A DNA stretch of 64,000 nucleotides, from positions 1 through 64,000 of the forward strand of contig JAKSZP010012190.1 of the NCBI GenBank assembly GCA_022478985.1, given 5' to 3'. Below the pieces are notes generated by a model that did not search any database, was not told where the DNA came from, and saw nothing but the letters and a program-made list of their open reading frames with translations. The translations under genes were made by a program, and so were the position numbers. The first letter of the stretch is position 1. Each line of letters begins with the position of its first letter. Source of the DNA: Massospora cicadina. Its lineage: Eukaryota; Entomophthoromycota; Entomophthoromycetes; Entomophthorales; Entomophthoraceae. This document shows, piece after piece, positions 31,764-42,928 of this stretch.

Positions 31764-33480
31764 CTGGGAGCCCAAATCATAGCTAACATCTGGTTAATGA
31801 TGGAACTCCCAGAACAGCTATATGGTAAAATTTTCAATCCATGGAGAAAAATCAAGGATTGAACTGCAGGTAATGCCAGGGATTTTAATGTCAGGTATTG
31901 GAGAGATATAAGTACTCTTAGCTAATCTTAGATAGAAGCCAATATAAATTGAAAAGAATCAGATCATTACATTTTGACACTTGCTTCTGATGGTGGAACT
32001 TAGTGCCTTTCATGACTTTAGATCATTTCCCAAAATGGGATTGCCAGTGGAACTTCCAAAAGTGTCAACATATTAGTGGATTGTGAGCAGCTAGTTGATC
32101 TGACCAAAAATAGCAAGAGGATGTGCTCCAATTATTTGAAAATTTCAGGAGATATTTGCAAGAACAATCATGACATGGGATTGCAAAAAATGTACTCCAC
32201 AAGCTGCTATTAGGGAATATCCACCAATAATAATGAGACCAATTTGAAGGTCTATAGTGGCAGAAGCAGAGGTCGGCGATGAAATCAGAAAGTTAGTAGA
32301 GCATGGGTTACTCATTTCATCATCAATTCTATGGGCGAGTCCAATACTCTTGATGAAAAAGAAGGATATATCAAATTGAGTAGTGATCAATTATTGCTAA
32401 CTAAACAAGATCACTAAGATAGACTCCTATCCACTGCCCTAAATTGACGACGTGCTTGATCGCCTAGGGGAAGCAAAAAACTTTTCAGCTGTGGACCTGA
32501 TATTGGGCTATTGGTAAATTGATTTGCCAAAGAAGATTAGAAAGAATGTGCAATAATTACCGCGCAAGGACTATATCAGCTGACCAAAATGCTCCAAGGT
32601 TAATGCAACTTGCTGGCGATTTTCCAGCGTGCTATGGATTCAATACTCAGTAACTTGAAGTTATCCTGTGTGCTAGTATACTTAGACGCTATCAACGTCT
32701 TTATCAGGACCTTCACAGATCACTTGAAGCATCTGAAGGAATTTTTTTGTGTGGTTGGCAACGTTGAATCTAAAGATAAGCCAAGAAAACTGCCATTTTT
32801 TCAAAAGAGCTCAAATATTTAGGGTTTGTCATAAACTCTAATGGATTACAACTGTAACCCATGATTTAGAAGCTATCAAATGGATGTCAATCCTGAAAAA
32901 TGTTTGGGACGTTCACGTCTTTTTGGGGATGGTCAGATATTATTGCTGATTCATTAAAAACTTCACTGGAATCTCCAAACCTTTATTCCATCTACTCAAG
33001 AATCCAAAAAAGATATATGTGGAGCAATAAGGCATAGAAGTCGTTCAATAAGCTCCAAAAATATCTCATGAGCAGCTCATTGTTGAATTACCCCAAATTT
33101 AATCAGGAATTTATAACCAAGCAGATGCCTCATTAACGGTAATTGGAGCTATCCTAAGTCAATTGGATGACAATGGGGACAAACATCAAGTAGCCTATGT
33201 GAGCAGAACCCTGCTTCCAGCTGAAAATAAACTATACAATAACTGAGTATGAGTGCCTGGTGGTAATCCATGAATGTAAACATCTTTGAGTCTACATACA
33301 TAGGATGAACTTTAAAGTCATAAATGGACACTTGTCCCTGCGTTGGCTTCATAGTCTGAAGGAATCAGAGGGCTGATTGGCACACTGGGCTTTAAAGCTG
33401 CAAGCATACAATTTCAAAATTATTTACAGGGCTTGAAAGTGGCATCAGAATGCTAAAGGATTGCCTCAATTGCCAGTTGT
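31764..33480 (+). pseudogene. element C: reverse transcriptase and RNase H remnant
   Basis: The pol frame of the outer element resumes after the nested insertion. Motifs are EVGDEIRKLVEHGLL near 32269, PILLMKKKD near 32341, IDDVLDRLGEAKNFSAVDLILGYW near 32445-32512 and Tyr-Leu-Asp-Ala at 32679-32690, where the second catalytic Asp is lost. VFLGMVRYY and FIKNFTGISKPLFHLLKNP follow, then QADASLTVIGAILSQLDD near 33120, where the first RNase H Asp is kept. Stops occur in all parts. Confidence 0.8.
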
Positions 33481-33639
33481 TTGTGTGAACTATCATTAAG
33501 CTGATGCACTACTTCAGCAGATGATCAAAGAAGATATTAAGTATAAACTTCCAGAAATTTGGAATGCACTACAAAAGGCAATGAAAAATACTGAATTTAA
33601 GAACAATCAATTATACTAAATAATCAAAGGAAAACGAGT

Positions 33640-34720
33640 TTTATTTTCCTAAACCATCATAACAAGTGAAAATCATTCAAGCCACTCATAAGGTCGTTTG
33701 CCATGGTGGCCTAAAGAAGACAGTAGATCATATTCACCAGTATAATTAATGGGAATTGATCAACTATGATGTTATGATACCTAACCTGTTGTGTGGAGTG
33801 TCAACTTCACAAGCCGCACAAGAACGTCATGGGGTACTGGCTAGTACACCCTGGTTTTTCGTGGCACACAGTATCCATAGTTTTTATGAAACATTGAGTG
33901 TTGTCACTGAAGGGTGAACTATATAATCATTTCATAGACCATCTAACCTGACGGGTCAAAACAAAAGCCCTCAGTAGAGTGTATGTAATGATTATGGTGA
34001 AGTTTATACTTGACCAAGTGATCTATCAACATGGATGTCCTCAAGCTATCCTAAGTGACAACGGGACCAGATTTACATTTTATGTGATTCCCATGCTAAA
34101 TGAACTAATAGGAATAGGAGGTGTTATATCTGTTCCCAATCATCAAGAAATGAATGGGATGGTGGAAAGGGTGAACGCGACTCTGGCCTCAACATTACAA
34201 AAGGTGATCATAGGAAAAATCCACTTGGAAAGCATACCTGTTTTTGGTCACATTTGCTTATAATATCAGTTACCACTTGGCGACAAAGAAAATGTCGTTT
34301 GGACTTTTATATGGGTGAAAGACTGCATTGCCGCCAAAATTGTATTCTTCAGTGGAGCCACCTTTGGGGATGAGTGCCAAACAATATCTATCCTGACTGG
34401 CCAATATCCTGATTGAATTAAAATCTCAGGCATTTGAAACAACAATGAAAAGAAGAATCAATGCAAAGAAAATGGATGACCAGAATCAGCCTGCATTGAA
34501 AGAATACCATGTAGGCGACAAGATAGCCTTTTTTATGATACCCATGGATTTGGGAGGAATAAATAAATTAATGCCCTATAGATGGGACCATTTGAAACTA
34601 TCATCAAGTCAGCAAATTATGCCTATATGATCACTAAATACCAAAGATGGTTGCATAATCAATAAAGTCCATGCAAAATACTTAAAGTATTGGACTTAAG
34701 GGGGGAACTAATAAAAGTAC
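33640..34720 (+). pseudogene. element C: integrase remnant
   Basis: The zinc domain reads ATHKVVCHGGLKKTVDHI near 33680. The core frame 33979-34263 contains YQHGCPQAILSDNGTRF with the second catalytic Asp and NGMVERVNATL with the Glu. The C-terminal part at 34445-34630 (YHVGDKIAFFMIPMD) and HAKYLKYW close the gene near 34697. Element D keeps only this last part of integrase. Confidence 0.8.
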
Positions 34721-34914
34721 TTAAGGAAAAAAGAGATAAAAGATAACAAGATTCATAAAAAATATAAAAAAATCATATTTTTTTGAGGTGATGCATCTGG
34801 CGATATTCCCACCTACTGAGCGTGCAGGAAGGTAAAGACAATAACAGGAACAAGTCCTGAGGTTGGCAGGAGCAGGATGGGCTAAAACTAGATCCACCAG
34901 AATAGTCTCTATTA

Positions 34915-35100
34915 ACAAGTTGTTGAGACCCATCTTGGAGTTGGTACAGGTTCAATGTCAAGATGCCTTTGGGAACCCATCTTGGGGTTAGTACAGGTTG
35001 ACTAAGGAGTCACTGAAACCCGTCCTGGGGTTGGTACAGGATGAATGGCAAGATGCCATTGAGAACCCATCCTGGGGTTTGTAAAGGTGAACCAGTTCAT
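34915..35100 (+). repeat. minisatellite in element C 3' untranslated region
   Basis: AACCCATCCTGGGGTTGGTA-type units start at about 34928, 34975, 35018 and 35065, a period of 43-47 bp. The same core, inverted, forms the exact 41-bp array in element D at 44149-44395. It lies between integrase and the 3' LTR in both elements. Confidence 0.8.
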
Positions 35101-35354
35101 CTTTTGGCAAGGATGCCAAGATGGGACTGGCACAGCATGATGTTGCTGGAACTGCACTCAAGAAGAAGTGGCAGCGGGTAGCAACCAAGGACAAGAAGTT
35201 GCTAAGCTGATCAGAGCATATGAGCTTTGAGTGTGAAAGAGCTGAACTCTGCTGAGGTCATAGAGATATGACATCCAAATGAGAGCACAAGCTGAGGCAG
35301 CTTCCACCCCAAAGGGTTCTTTCTCCTGCCAGATAATCTGGTCAAGAGAGGTGA

Positions 35355-36214
35355 TGTTTTGGGATCTCAGATGACCACATTATCTAACATATTGCCCAAT
35401 TAATTTGATGATTGGGAACTACAATTTAATCTGTCAGCAATAGTTGCCAACTAAAGATATCTTGTCAGGAATCAAAACTGACAATATTGAGCAAGAATTA
35501 GATGTGGGAGCAATACTCAACAGTTGAATTATGAGGAATTGTCATAGCAAACGGATGGAAAGCTGTCAGAAACTACATAAGCGTTCTAATACTTGTGGTA
35601 AATGGTAGGATCATCATTGGGCAATGCAATCTATTTAAGTAGTTTTGAGTCCCTAACACCAATAAATTTGTCAGTGAACAACCAAGGATTACTTTACTTA
35701 AGAAAATAAAGGCAAGGATACCCGCCAAGATTCAGTACCTAAAACTTGAGGGTCAATCTAATTTAGGAGAACAAGAAATTGACTCCCAGTGTACAGCTGA
35801 AAAGTTGTGCGCTGATTAAACTATAAAACCCAAAAGTATTCCCTGATAAAAGCAGATTAAAATTTGATAATAACTTAGTTGTTGATACATTAGTTGTATA
35901 GCATTACTTTTATGATAAGAGTGCAATAACAGATATCCTTAGGTTGTTTTTATCAAATCTCCGCTTGGCTCAGCGTGAAGAGAATAAAGAATTGTTCCTT
36001 ACAAGATCAAAAAATCTTCAAGATGAAGAAGCACCTGTCTATTGTTGGACCCTTTACTCAACGTGGCTTTTGGGAAATCAACAATAGTATTCTTCACACT
36101 ATTATTGCCCCAGTTTATGTAATTTCAAACAATTAAAACAAGTGGTCAAGAAACTTTGCAGTTGAAATCAGGGCGCAGAAGCGATCTACCAATAACATTT
36201 GACCAGATTTAACA
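35355..36214 (+). repeat. element C 3' LTR
   Basis: 860 bp, starts TGTTTTGGGATCTCAG after the purine tract CAAGAGAGGTGA, ends ATTTAACA, then the TGGGC duplication. It lacks the LINE-tail insert present in the 5' LTR. Confidence 0.85.
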
Positions 36215-36309
36215 TGGGCTGACCTGGGGACAATACTGCACCAATTTAGGAAAATTGAATGAATGGGAAAGGAGGATAAAACCCAGAAAACCTCCACGTG
36301 CAGCGTATG

Positions 36310-39140
36310 ATAGGCCAGGAATTTGTGATGAATGGATCATATCACATTGTCATGAACTAATGTGGCAGGAGGGCCCAGGAAAGGGCCCACAATCAGGAGA
36401 GTTTAGTGGTAGTTATTGATCTTATTAGTTGGCTTAAAGAATGTTTGTTTCTAAATCCTTGGAAGATGGTAAGGACAATATTGACGCTTAAGAGGATTGT
36501 CTTTCCACCAGAGAGGACGTACAGAGAGGCGGCAGCCTTGTCAAAATCAGAGGTATTGTTCATTTTTCGTTCAAAATCTAGAGTACCATCACAAAAATCT
36601 CAACAAATGAGTTTAAGATTTTATTTTTTATTTCAATTTTTGAGGTTTTTATTGGATATATTAGAAGACAAAGTTGTCCTAAACACCTTCATCTGGTTGT
36701 ATCTAATTCAGGAACTGGGGGATATGGAGAATTTAAATCCATGGAGTCCGCAGGAGGCGGGCTACCTGCAGGCTAATTTGAGGATCTCAGCCCCCATTAT
36801 TCCCATCTGGGCCCATTATAGACCATTTGTCAGGTACCCTAGGTGTTACAGAAACTTTTCCAAATCATGTTTTGTTTATTGGGGATAGATCAGAGCTCAG
36901 AATTTCTTCGTTGACCTTATCACAAACTTTTACATTAAAATTCATTATAAATTTTACTGGCAACTTTTGATTTGCTCACCCACTGCTCCTCTTGACTCTC
37001 AATATTTCCATTTTTGGCATAATTTGGCTTTGCACCTGATTTACTGTGCTTTCCATCGCCATGGCTCTTGACATTACTACTTTTAACATAATTTGGCTTG
37101 CTAGTACCTGATTTGCTGGGCTGCCCTTTGCCATTGTCTTCATCATTTCTCATTTCAGCGGATTTTGTGCTGGTTGGCTTTAATTGGCCTTATTGCGATT
37201 TAAGTCAGCCCTTGCCACCTACACTCCAAGTTTTAGTTGATTTGTTGGCATCTGGTTTGTCAAAATGACACTTTTGAGGGTTGTTGCCCTCAATTCCTAT
37301 GATTTTATTAACATTATTGATATTATTAAGAGTCTTGATCTCCGCCTTAGGGGATCAGGGCTTTGGGACAGTCAGGTAGCACCTTGATCATCACAACACA
37401 CCCCTCAGAGAAGAGCCACCTGAAACCTCAGCCTTTCTCAACCTGCTGAGGACAGTTGGTACATTGATCAGAATGTTTGAGGTCTTCATATCCCCATAGG
37501 AGAATATGGAGGTTTTTGGTGATATGGCAAAGGCTTGATTGTCAAATAACCCCCCTTTAAGATAAAATCTCTGGTGGTGGTGGTGGCAGTGATTTTTGGC
37601 TTGGACTTTCTAGCTTTTGAGGCAGATGTGGGCGACTCAGGGATGCTTTTGTATGATGCATTTTTTCTGGCCTTCTGGAAAAGCTGGGCTATTTACCTGA
37701 ACAGATTTTTGATCTTTGAGCATACAGCCAGCTAGACAACATGGGTTCCTGTTGGGACCTTCTTGGCAGGGTGAGCAATATGGGGTACATGGGCTTGGCA
37801 GCTGGAATTCATGTTGTGAGAACTTGAAATCTTTCTTAGGTTATGTTGTGAGAAGTGCTTCTTGGAAAGCCAGTCCCAATGTCTTTTGGGGTGAATAGAT
37901 GGGCAACTTATTCCCTTTTGGGGAGGTGATGACAACCATGACCATAACTGAGCCAGGAGGATAGTTGTCAGGAGGAAGCAACAAGCTAAACGCAGGCATG
38001 TTTTCCTTCATAAAACTGAATTTTTGCCCGCAGGAAAGGAGTAATGTGATATTAAACTTTGTCTAATGTGATGAATGGGATCGTTCCACATTGTTATGAA
38101 CCAATTTAGCAGGAGGGCCCAGGCAAGGGCCCACAAGCAGGAGAGAGCAGCGGTGGTTAATGATCCTATTTGTTGGCTTGATGAATGGTTATTGCTAAAC
38201 TATTAGAAGATGGTAAGGAAAATATTGACGCTTAGGAGGATGTCTATCCACCAGAGAGGGCGTACAGAGAGGCGGCAGCCTTGTCAAACCAGAGGTATAG
38301 TTCATTATACATTCAAGGTCTAGAGTACCTTCACAAAATCTAAACAAATGATTATAAGATTTATTTTTTAATTTTTGGGGTTTTTATTGCATATATAGAA
38401 TATGAAATTGTCCTAAACACCATCAACTGGTTGTATTTATGTTAGGAAGTGGGGGATATGGGTAATCTGTTCCCATGGAGTTTACAGGTGGCAGGCTATT
38501 TGTGGGCCTATTTCAAGAATCTCAGCCACCATTAATCTTGTCTAGGCCCAATATAGACCATTCATTATGTACCTTATGCATTACAATAAACTTTTCCACA
38601 TTTGATTTCATTCATTGATGATGAGCCAGAGATCAGCCTTTCTGCATCGACCTTATTGCAAAAATTTAATTTAAAATTCATAAAAATTTTCTGGCAACTT
38701 CTGATTCACTAAGCCACTGCTCCCCTCAACTCTCAATACTCTCATTTTTGGATAATTAGCTTGGCAGCCCCTGATAGATGGGTTGCCCTTTGCCATGGCT
38801 CTTGACGTCGCTGCTTTTGGCATAATTTGCCTTGGAAGTCCCTGATTTTCTGGGCTTCCCTTTGCTATTATCTTCATCATTTCTAATTCTAACAGTTTTT
38901 GAGTTATCAGCCTTTGATTGGCCTGATTGCCATTTACGTCATCCCATGCCACCACCTCTCATAGGTTTAGTCAATTTGTTGTCATCTGATTAATCAGAAT
39001 GACATTTTCAGGAGTCATTGCTCTCAAACCCTATAATTTTATTATTATTATTGAAATTATTAAAATCCCTGGTCTCCGCCTTAGGATATTTCAGGGCTAT
39101 GGGACTGTCAGGCAGCGTCTTGATTGTCACAGAACTCCAT
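36310..39140 (-). repeat. two direct copies of a 1.1-kb unit, period about 1.74 kb
   Basis: 36310-37405 aligns with 38035-39140. Shared blocks include GGCAGGAGGGCCCAGG / AAGGGCCCACAA near 36362 and 38109, AGAGAGGCGGCAGCC near 36521 and 38264, and CTCCGCCTTAG near 37342 and 39073. Minus-strand frames in both (36935-37153 and 38671-38955) give Lys/Gly/Ser/Asn-rich linker-like peptides. The 160-codon plus-strand frame at 36406-36888 is not kept in the other copy. This may be a tandem duplication or two copies of one mobile element; no family is recognised. Confidence 0.65.
37500..38040 (-). pseudogene. unrecognised minus-strand coding remnant with Cys-rich segment
   Basis: A frame from ATG at 38009-38011 to TAA at 37841-37843 reads MKENMPAFSLLLPPDNYPPG and continues for 57 codons. 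Beyond the stop the same strand shows a Cys-rich stretch (CTPYCSPCQEGPNRNPCC) near 37760, then a Ser/Lys/Thr-rich linker. It looks like a decayed protein with a zinc-binding region, possibly Gag-like and possibly joined to the Lys-rich frame at 36935-37153. No family can be named. Confidence 0.3.
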
Positions 39141-39380
39141 GGACCGCCTTGCTATCTGCTATCTTGGTTTGGGGCAATGGTGTGCAATGCCAATGCAGTT
39201 ATCCTTCAAAGTATGGCTAGGTAGTGAGATTCATGCACTTCTTTGTAGGATCACCCTTTTAAGCTTGTGTTTTTTTGGTAGCTTTATCACTTTTTATTTA
39301 GGTTTCTGACATCATAAATCAGTTTGCTATTGGTAAAGCTAACCCCATATTTAGGCAATCAGGTCACTTAAAGGTTGTTT
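39141..39380. other. no supported gene
   Basis: Overlapping short frames at 39018-39309 are mutually exclusive and resemble nothing known. No repeat structure is seen. Confidence 0.35.
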
Positions 39381-39381
39381 T

Positions 39382-39449
39382 TTGATCCCCAAATTTATTT
39401 TTTTTGTACTAGTGGTGCCCAACCCAAATTGATCCCCAAATTTATTTTT
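39382..39449 (-). mobile_element. 26-bp LINE-tail insertion with perfect 21-bp TSD
   Basis: A 21-base sequence beginning TTGATCCCCAAATTTA occurs at 39382-39402 and 39429-39449. The insert between them reads GGGTTGGGCACCACTAGTAC plus A residues on the minus strand. It is a diverged member of the CCATCTAGTACTAAA family. Confidence 0.85.
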
Positions 39450-39879
39450 CAGCAAATTAGAAAGCTTCTATCTAGCTTTACTACCCCCACCCTGAGTTAG
39501 CAGCTGCACTCAGGTACTTGGAGTATTAATAAAATTACTGCAAAATTGATGCTCTGATTCTCTAATACTCATTAGTTCAAATAGATAATTTGACGCCAAA
39601 TAAGTCAAAATTAAAATTTTATTATACATAGTTAAAGAAAACTAACAATAAACTATAACCAATCAAATAATAACTAATCTAAGCTCCACTGAAGAGCTTG
39701 ACATAAGCTAATGTTTAGATAAACTCTTTAAAGATTTTGACATTGGTAATGCATAAATAGATATTGCAATTTTAGGTAAGCTATAGCCAACAATAAATAT
39801 AAACCTATGTATTAGAATAAGAATGCAAAGTAAAGATTTCATAGTATTTATCACTAATTTTATTGATAATGACCTCACT

Positions 39880-40440
39880 TAAAGTGAAAGTAAACCTAAT
39901 ATAAAAGGTAAACACCTTTTAGTTTTGTTATTTATGATTCATGAATAAGATTCTGTAAATAGATGTTTTTATTATTCTAACTTAATTTCTGAAAAATATA
40001 ATTTTTAAAGTAAAGGTAAGCACTTTTTACTTTTTGTTTATTCAAGATTTAGTAAAAGTATTCTCTATATAGATCTTTTTATTACCCTCACTTAATTTGC
40101 AAAATTATGATTTAAATGCAAAGGTAAGCACTTTTTGATTTTTAGTTATTTAAGATTTAGAAAAATATTCACTAGATCTTTGTTTGGATTGTCCCCGCTT
40201 AGAATTGCAGAATTGTAATTCCAAAGCAGATGTAAGCACTTTTTAGTTTTTGATTATCCAAGTTATAGGGAAAATTTTCTAGATTATTGTTTTTATTTTC
40301 CTCACTTAGTTTGCCAAATTTTAATTTCAACACAAAGGTAAGCTTTTAATATTTATTAGTTACCTGGAAAAATATTCACTAAATATTTGTTTTTATTAGT
40401 TTAGAAGTAAAAAAGTAAGTTTAATTATTTTTTTTGGTTT
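39880..40440 (+). repeat. 108-bp tandem repeat, 5 units
   Basis: GGTAAGCACTTTTTAGTTTT-like cores start at about 39907, 40015, 40123, 40230 and 40337, a spacing of 107-108 bp. Each unit also holds TTCACTAGATCTTTGTTTTTATT-type and CCTCACTTAATTTGCAAAATT-type segments. Units are diverged. No coding role is visible. Confidence 0.8.
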
Positions 40441-40475
40441 TTTATCCCAACATGACACTATTAAATCTAAAAAAA

Positions 40476-40540
40476 ATTACTGAACTCTTTTTTTAGTACT
40501 AGATGGTCCCAACCCAAGGGGGATATTACTGAACTCTTTT
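40476..40540 (-). mobile_element. 33-bp LINE-tail insertion with perfect 16-bp TSD
   Basis: ATTACTGAACTCTTTT flanks the insert at 40476-40491 and 40525-40540. On the minus strand the insert reads ATCCCCCTTGGGTTGGGACC followed by ATCTAGTACTAAA. This is the longest member and shows more of the shared 3' tail. Confidence 0.9.
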
Positions 40541-41391
40541 AAGTTAAGCTTTGTATTGCTTTAACTTATTTTTTACTATCTATAGCTATTATTATATTAA
40601 TTTTATTTAACTTTTGTTTCCAGTATGAGCATCAGTGAACTAATTTGTTCATTATTAGCTTGTCAAGGTAATTTTTTGATGATTCTACTTATTTTGCACC
40701 AGATATTTATTTCCAGTAGATCATCTGTAATTAGTAAGATGGTTGCAAATATTTTTTAAGCTGTTTTCTGCTTTTTTTTAGTACTAGATGGTGTGAGTTT
40801 GCTTTTTATTTAATAAAAATTTTAGTAATTTTAATGATTTAAATTCAGCATAAACTAATGTAATTATCTATTTTTATTAACATTCTCAGGGTAAGTTTTT
40901 TATATTTTTATTTGATCTGATATAAAGTAGTGGTAATTGATTTAATTTCACTATAATCTGTTACCATCCTAAATGTTTGTTGATATCATTTTCAAGGTAA
41001 CTTTTGGTCTTTTCTACTTGATCTACTATAATATATTAATTTATGGTTTGCTTAATTTTGATCATTGATCTATTGGTGGCAAATTAAATTATGCTTAGTT
41101 TTCTCCAAGGTTTAACATTTTAAACATTTAATCAGTATCAATATTAAAATTTTCAGTATAATATTGCATTTATTCTATTATAACTATATTAAAGGGATTT
41201 CTTTTTTAATAATTGGCTTATCCAGATACCATTTATATATTCTTAATATACTCAACTAAATCAGATAATCTTTAATAGCTATATTTCATTCTGCACTAAA
41301 GCCTATGATTTAATGATTATTTTCAGTTTAGTTAAGTTTGTGAGCTTATTTATATTATGGAGTACTTATTTGTAGTTATGCTACTATTTCC
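40541..41391. other. AT-rich region
   Basis: No gene is visible. Apart from the LINE-tail insert near 40776 the sequence is low-complexity A+T. Confidence 0.4.
40765..40812 (-). mobile_element. probable LINE-tail insertion, degenerate TSD
   Basis: TTTTTTTTAGTACTAGATGG is followed by TGTGAG and then a repeat of TTTGCTTTTTA, which resembles TTCTGCTTTTTT before the insert. The core matches the other inserts exactly, but the flanking repeat is imperfect. Confidence 0.6.
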
Positions 41392-41680
41392 CAGCAACAA
41401 GAGCAACAGCATAGCTGTTAGTCCAAATGGCACAAATGATATTTTTATGGTATTATACCATAATATCATAGGTATTTTGAACCTTACAGCATTGCGCAGA
41501 GTTATGTTTTAATAATAAGTTAGCTCACAGGGCAACAGCAAAGCTGTTAGCCCAAGCGGCACAAATGATAGTTAATTTTCAAAGTAAATGGTGCTCAGAG
41601 TATAGCTATGGCACAGCCCTAAGGCTGTGCCAGTGCAAGATTGTCTTCAACCCCCTGTCCAAGGTCAAATGTTTGGCACG
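41392..41680 (+). repeat. hairpin-bearing short repeat, two adjacent partial copies
   Basis: The core GCAACAGCAAAGCTGTTAG with a following CCAA-x-x-GGCACAAATGATA occurs at 41402-41451 and 41532-41570. The second copy continues into a perfect hairpin, GGCACAGCC-CTAA-GGCTGTGCC, at 41610-41631. Related copies lie at 55740-55870 and, inverted, at 59165-59260. It could be a SINE or MITE family; no pol III boxes were confirmed in it. Confidence 0.6.
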
Positions 41681-42928
41681 CTTTTGTTGAGATCATCCTT
41701 TTAAGCTCAGGGTGCTGATTTAAGTGATTTTTTTTCTAATTATTTTAAACATGGCATTATTTTTAGCGTTGCTTTTAATGATTCTCACCCCAAATTGTTT
41801 GTTGATGCCATTAATGTTTAAATTTTTATTTAGCCATGATTCAGTGGTTGAATCTAGGGGAAGTAAACGCTTGATTTTAAGCAATTAGATTATATAAAAG
41901 TAGGTTTTGACTCCAAGCTAAATTCTGCTAGTTTAAAGCTTAAATATAACTTTTTTATCTCCGCCTTGATGATGAGCATGCTTTTGGAGATATTTGGGAA
42001 CTTATAAAACCATTTATATAAACTTGATAATCAATATATAAAATATATTATCTGATTTCCCAATAAATAAACATAAATGATACTGCCTATCATAATGAGA
42101 TCTTTTGAATTTATCATCATATATATTTGAATTCCAATAGAATAAAACAAATTCTCTAATTTTTTAATAATCATGAATAAAAATGGCTAAAAATTTATTC
42201 AATCTATATATTAAAAATGGCTATCAGAGTTTTCAATTTATATATAAAAATGGCTATCAGATTTACTTAGTTTATAAATATAAGCTAGATTTTCCATATA
42301 ACTTTTTGTAATGTAAAACTATATAATATCTTTGTTCATATATTGATCTAATTGGATTTAGAAATTAAAGATTTACCCTATATCATATGTAGCCTATTAG
42401 AAAAATTTACCTATATCATATCCAGCTAGTAACAAAAAAATTTATTAGCATTTTGATCTAATATCTAATGAATCTAATTTGATTAACAATAGTTTTAGGT
42501 TTGATCTAACATTTTAAGTTTTATTCTATATATATAGTTAATCAAATAAATTTAAATGCCTTATTGTTATCTAATTAATCTAATCTGATTTTGATTAAGT
42601 TTTAGTTTTGATCTAAATCTAAAGTTTTGGCCTCTGTCATATGTAACTAATTAAACAAACTTTAAAAAATTGATCAATTAACTTCAATATAGCTGTTATG
42701 AGCTGATTAATAAACAGTTTTAGTTTTGTTCTTATACAGGTGCAGATGATCAGTAAATATCTATTAAAATAGTTAAATTTTGTTTTTAGTAACTTAATAT
42801 AACTTCCATTTATTTTTAAATTCTATATATCTGTGCCCAATTTAAATGACAGTATAAATTAACTTTTATTCTTAATAGCCTGATTTGAACTCAGAATATT
42901 CTTATCCTTGGCCTAACGTATTTCACAC
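41681..42928. other. AT-rich region with short repeats
   Basis: No gene is visible. AAAAATGGCTATCAGA-type segments repeat around 42180-42270, and a CCTATATCATAT segment is duplicated near 42376 and 42411. A TTATGGTATTATACCATAA palindrome lies just upstream at about 41445. Confidence 0.45.

Larger units (their letters stand above)
22462..36214 (+). mobile_element. Element C: Ty3/gypsy retrotransposon with nested element, TSD TGGGC
   Basis: LTRs at 22462-23357 and 35355-36214 flank gag with a coiled coil and a zinc knuckle, protease, RT, RNase H and integrase. TGGGC is duplicated exactly at 22457-22461 and 36215-36219. The total is 13.75 kb, but 6.15 kb of that is a second retrotransposon (C', 25610-31763) inserted between protease and RT, leaving about 7.6 kb for C itself. 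Element D is an internally deleted relative. Coding frames are heavily interrupted. Confidence 0.9.

Noticed and set aside
36406..36888. 160-codon open frame, one of the longest in the window
   Set aside because: It lies in a duplicated unit and is not kept open in the second copy; coding remnants there are on the other strand.
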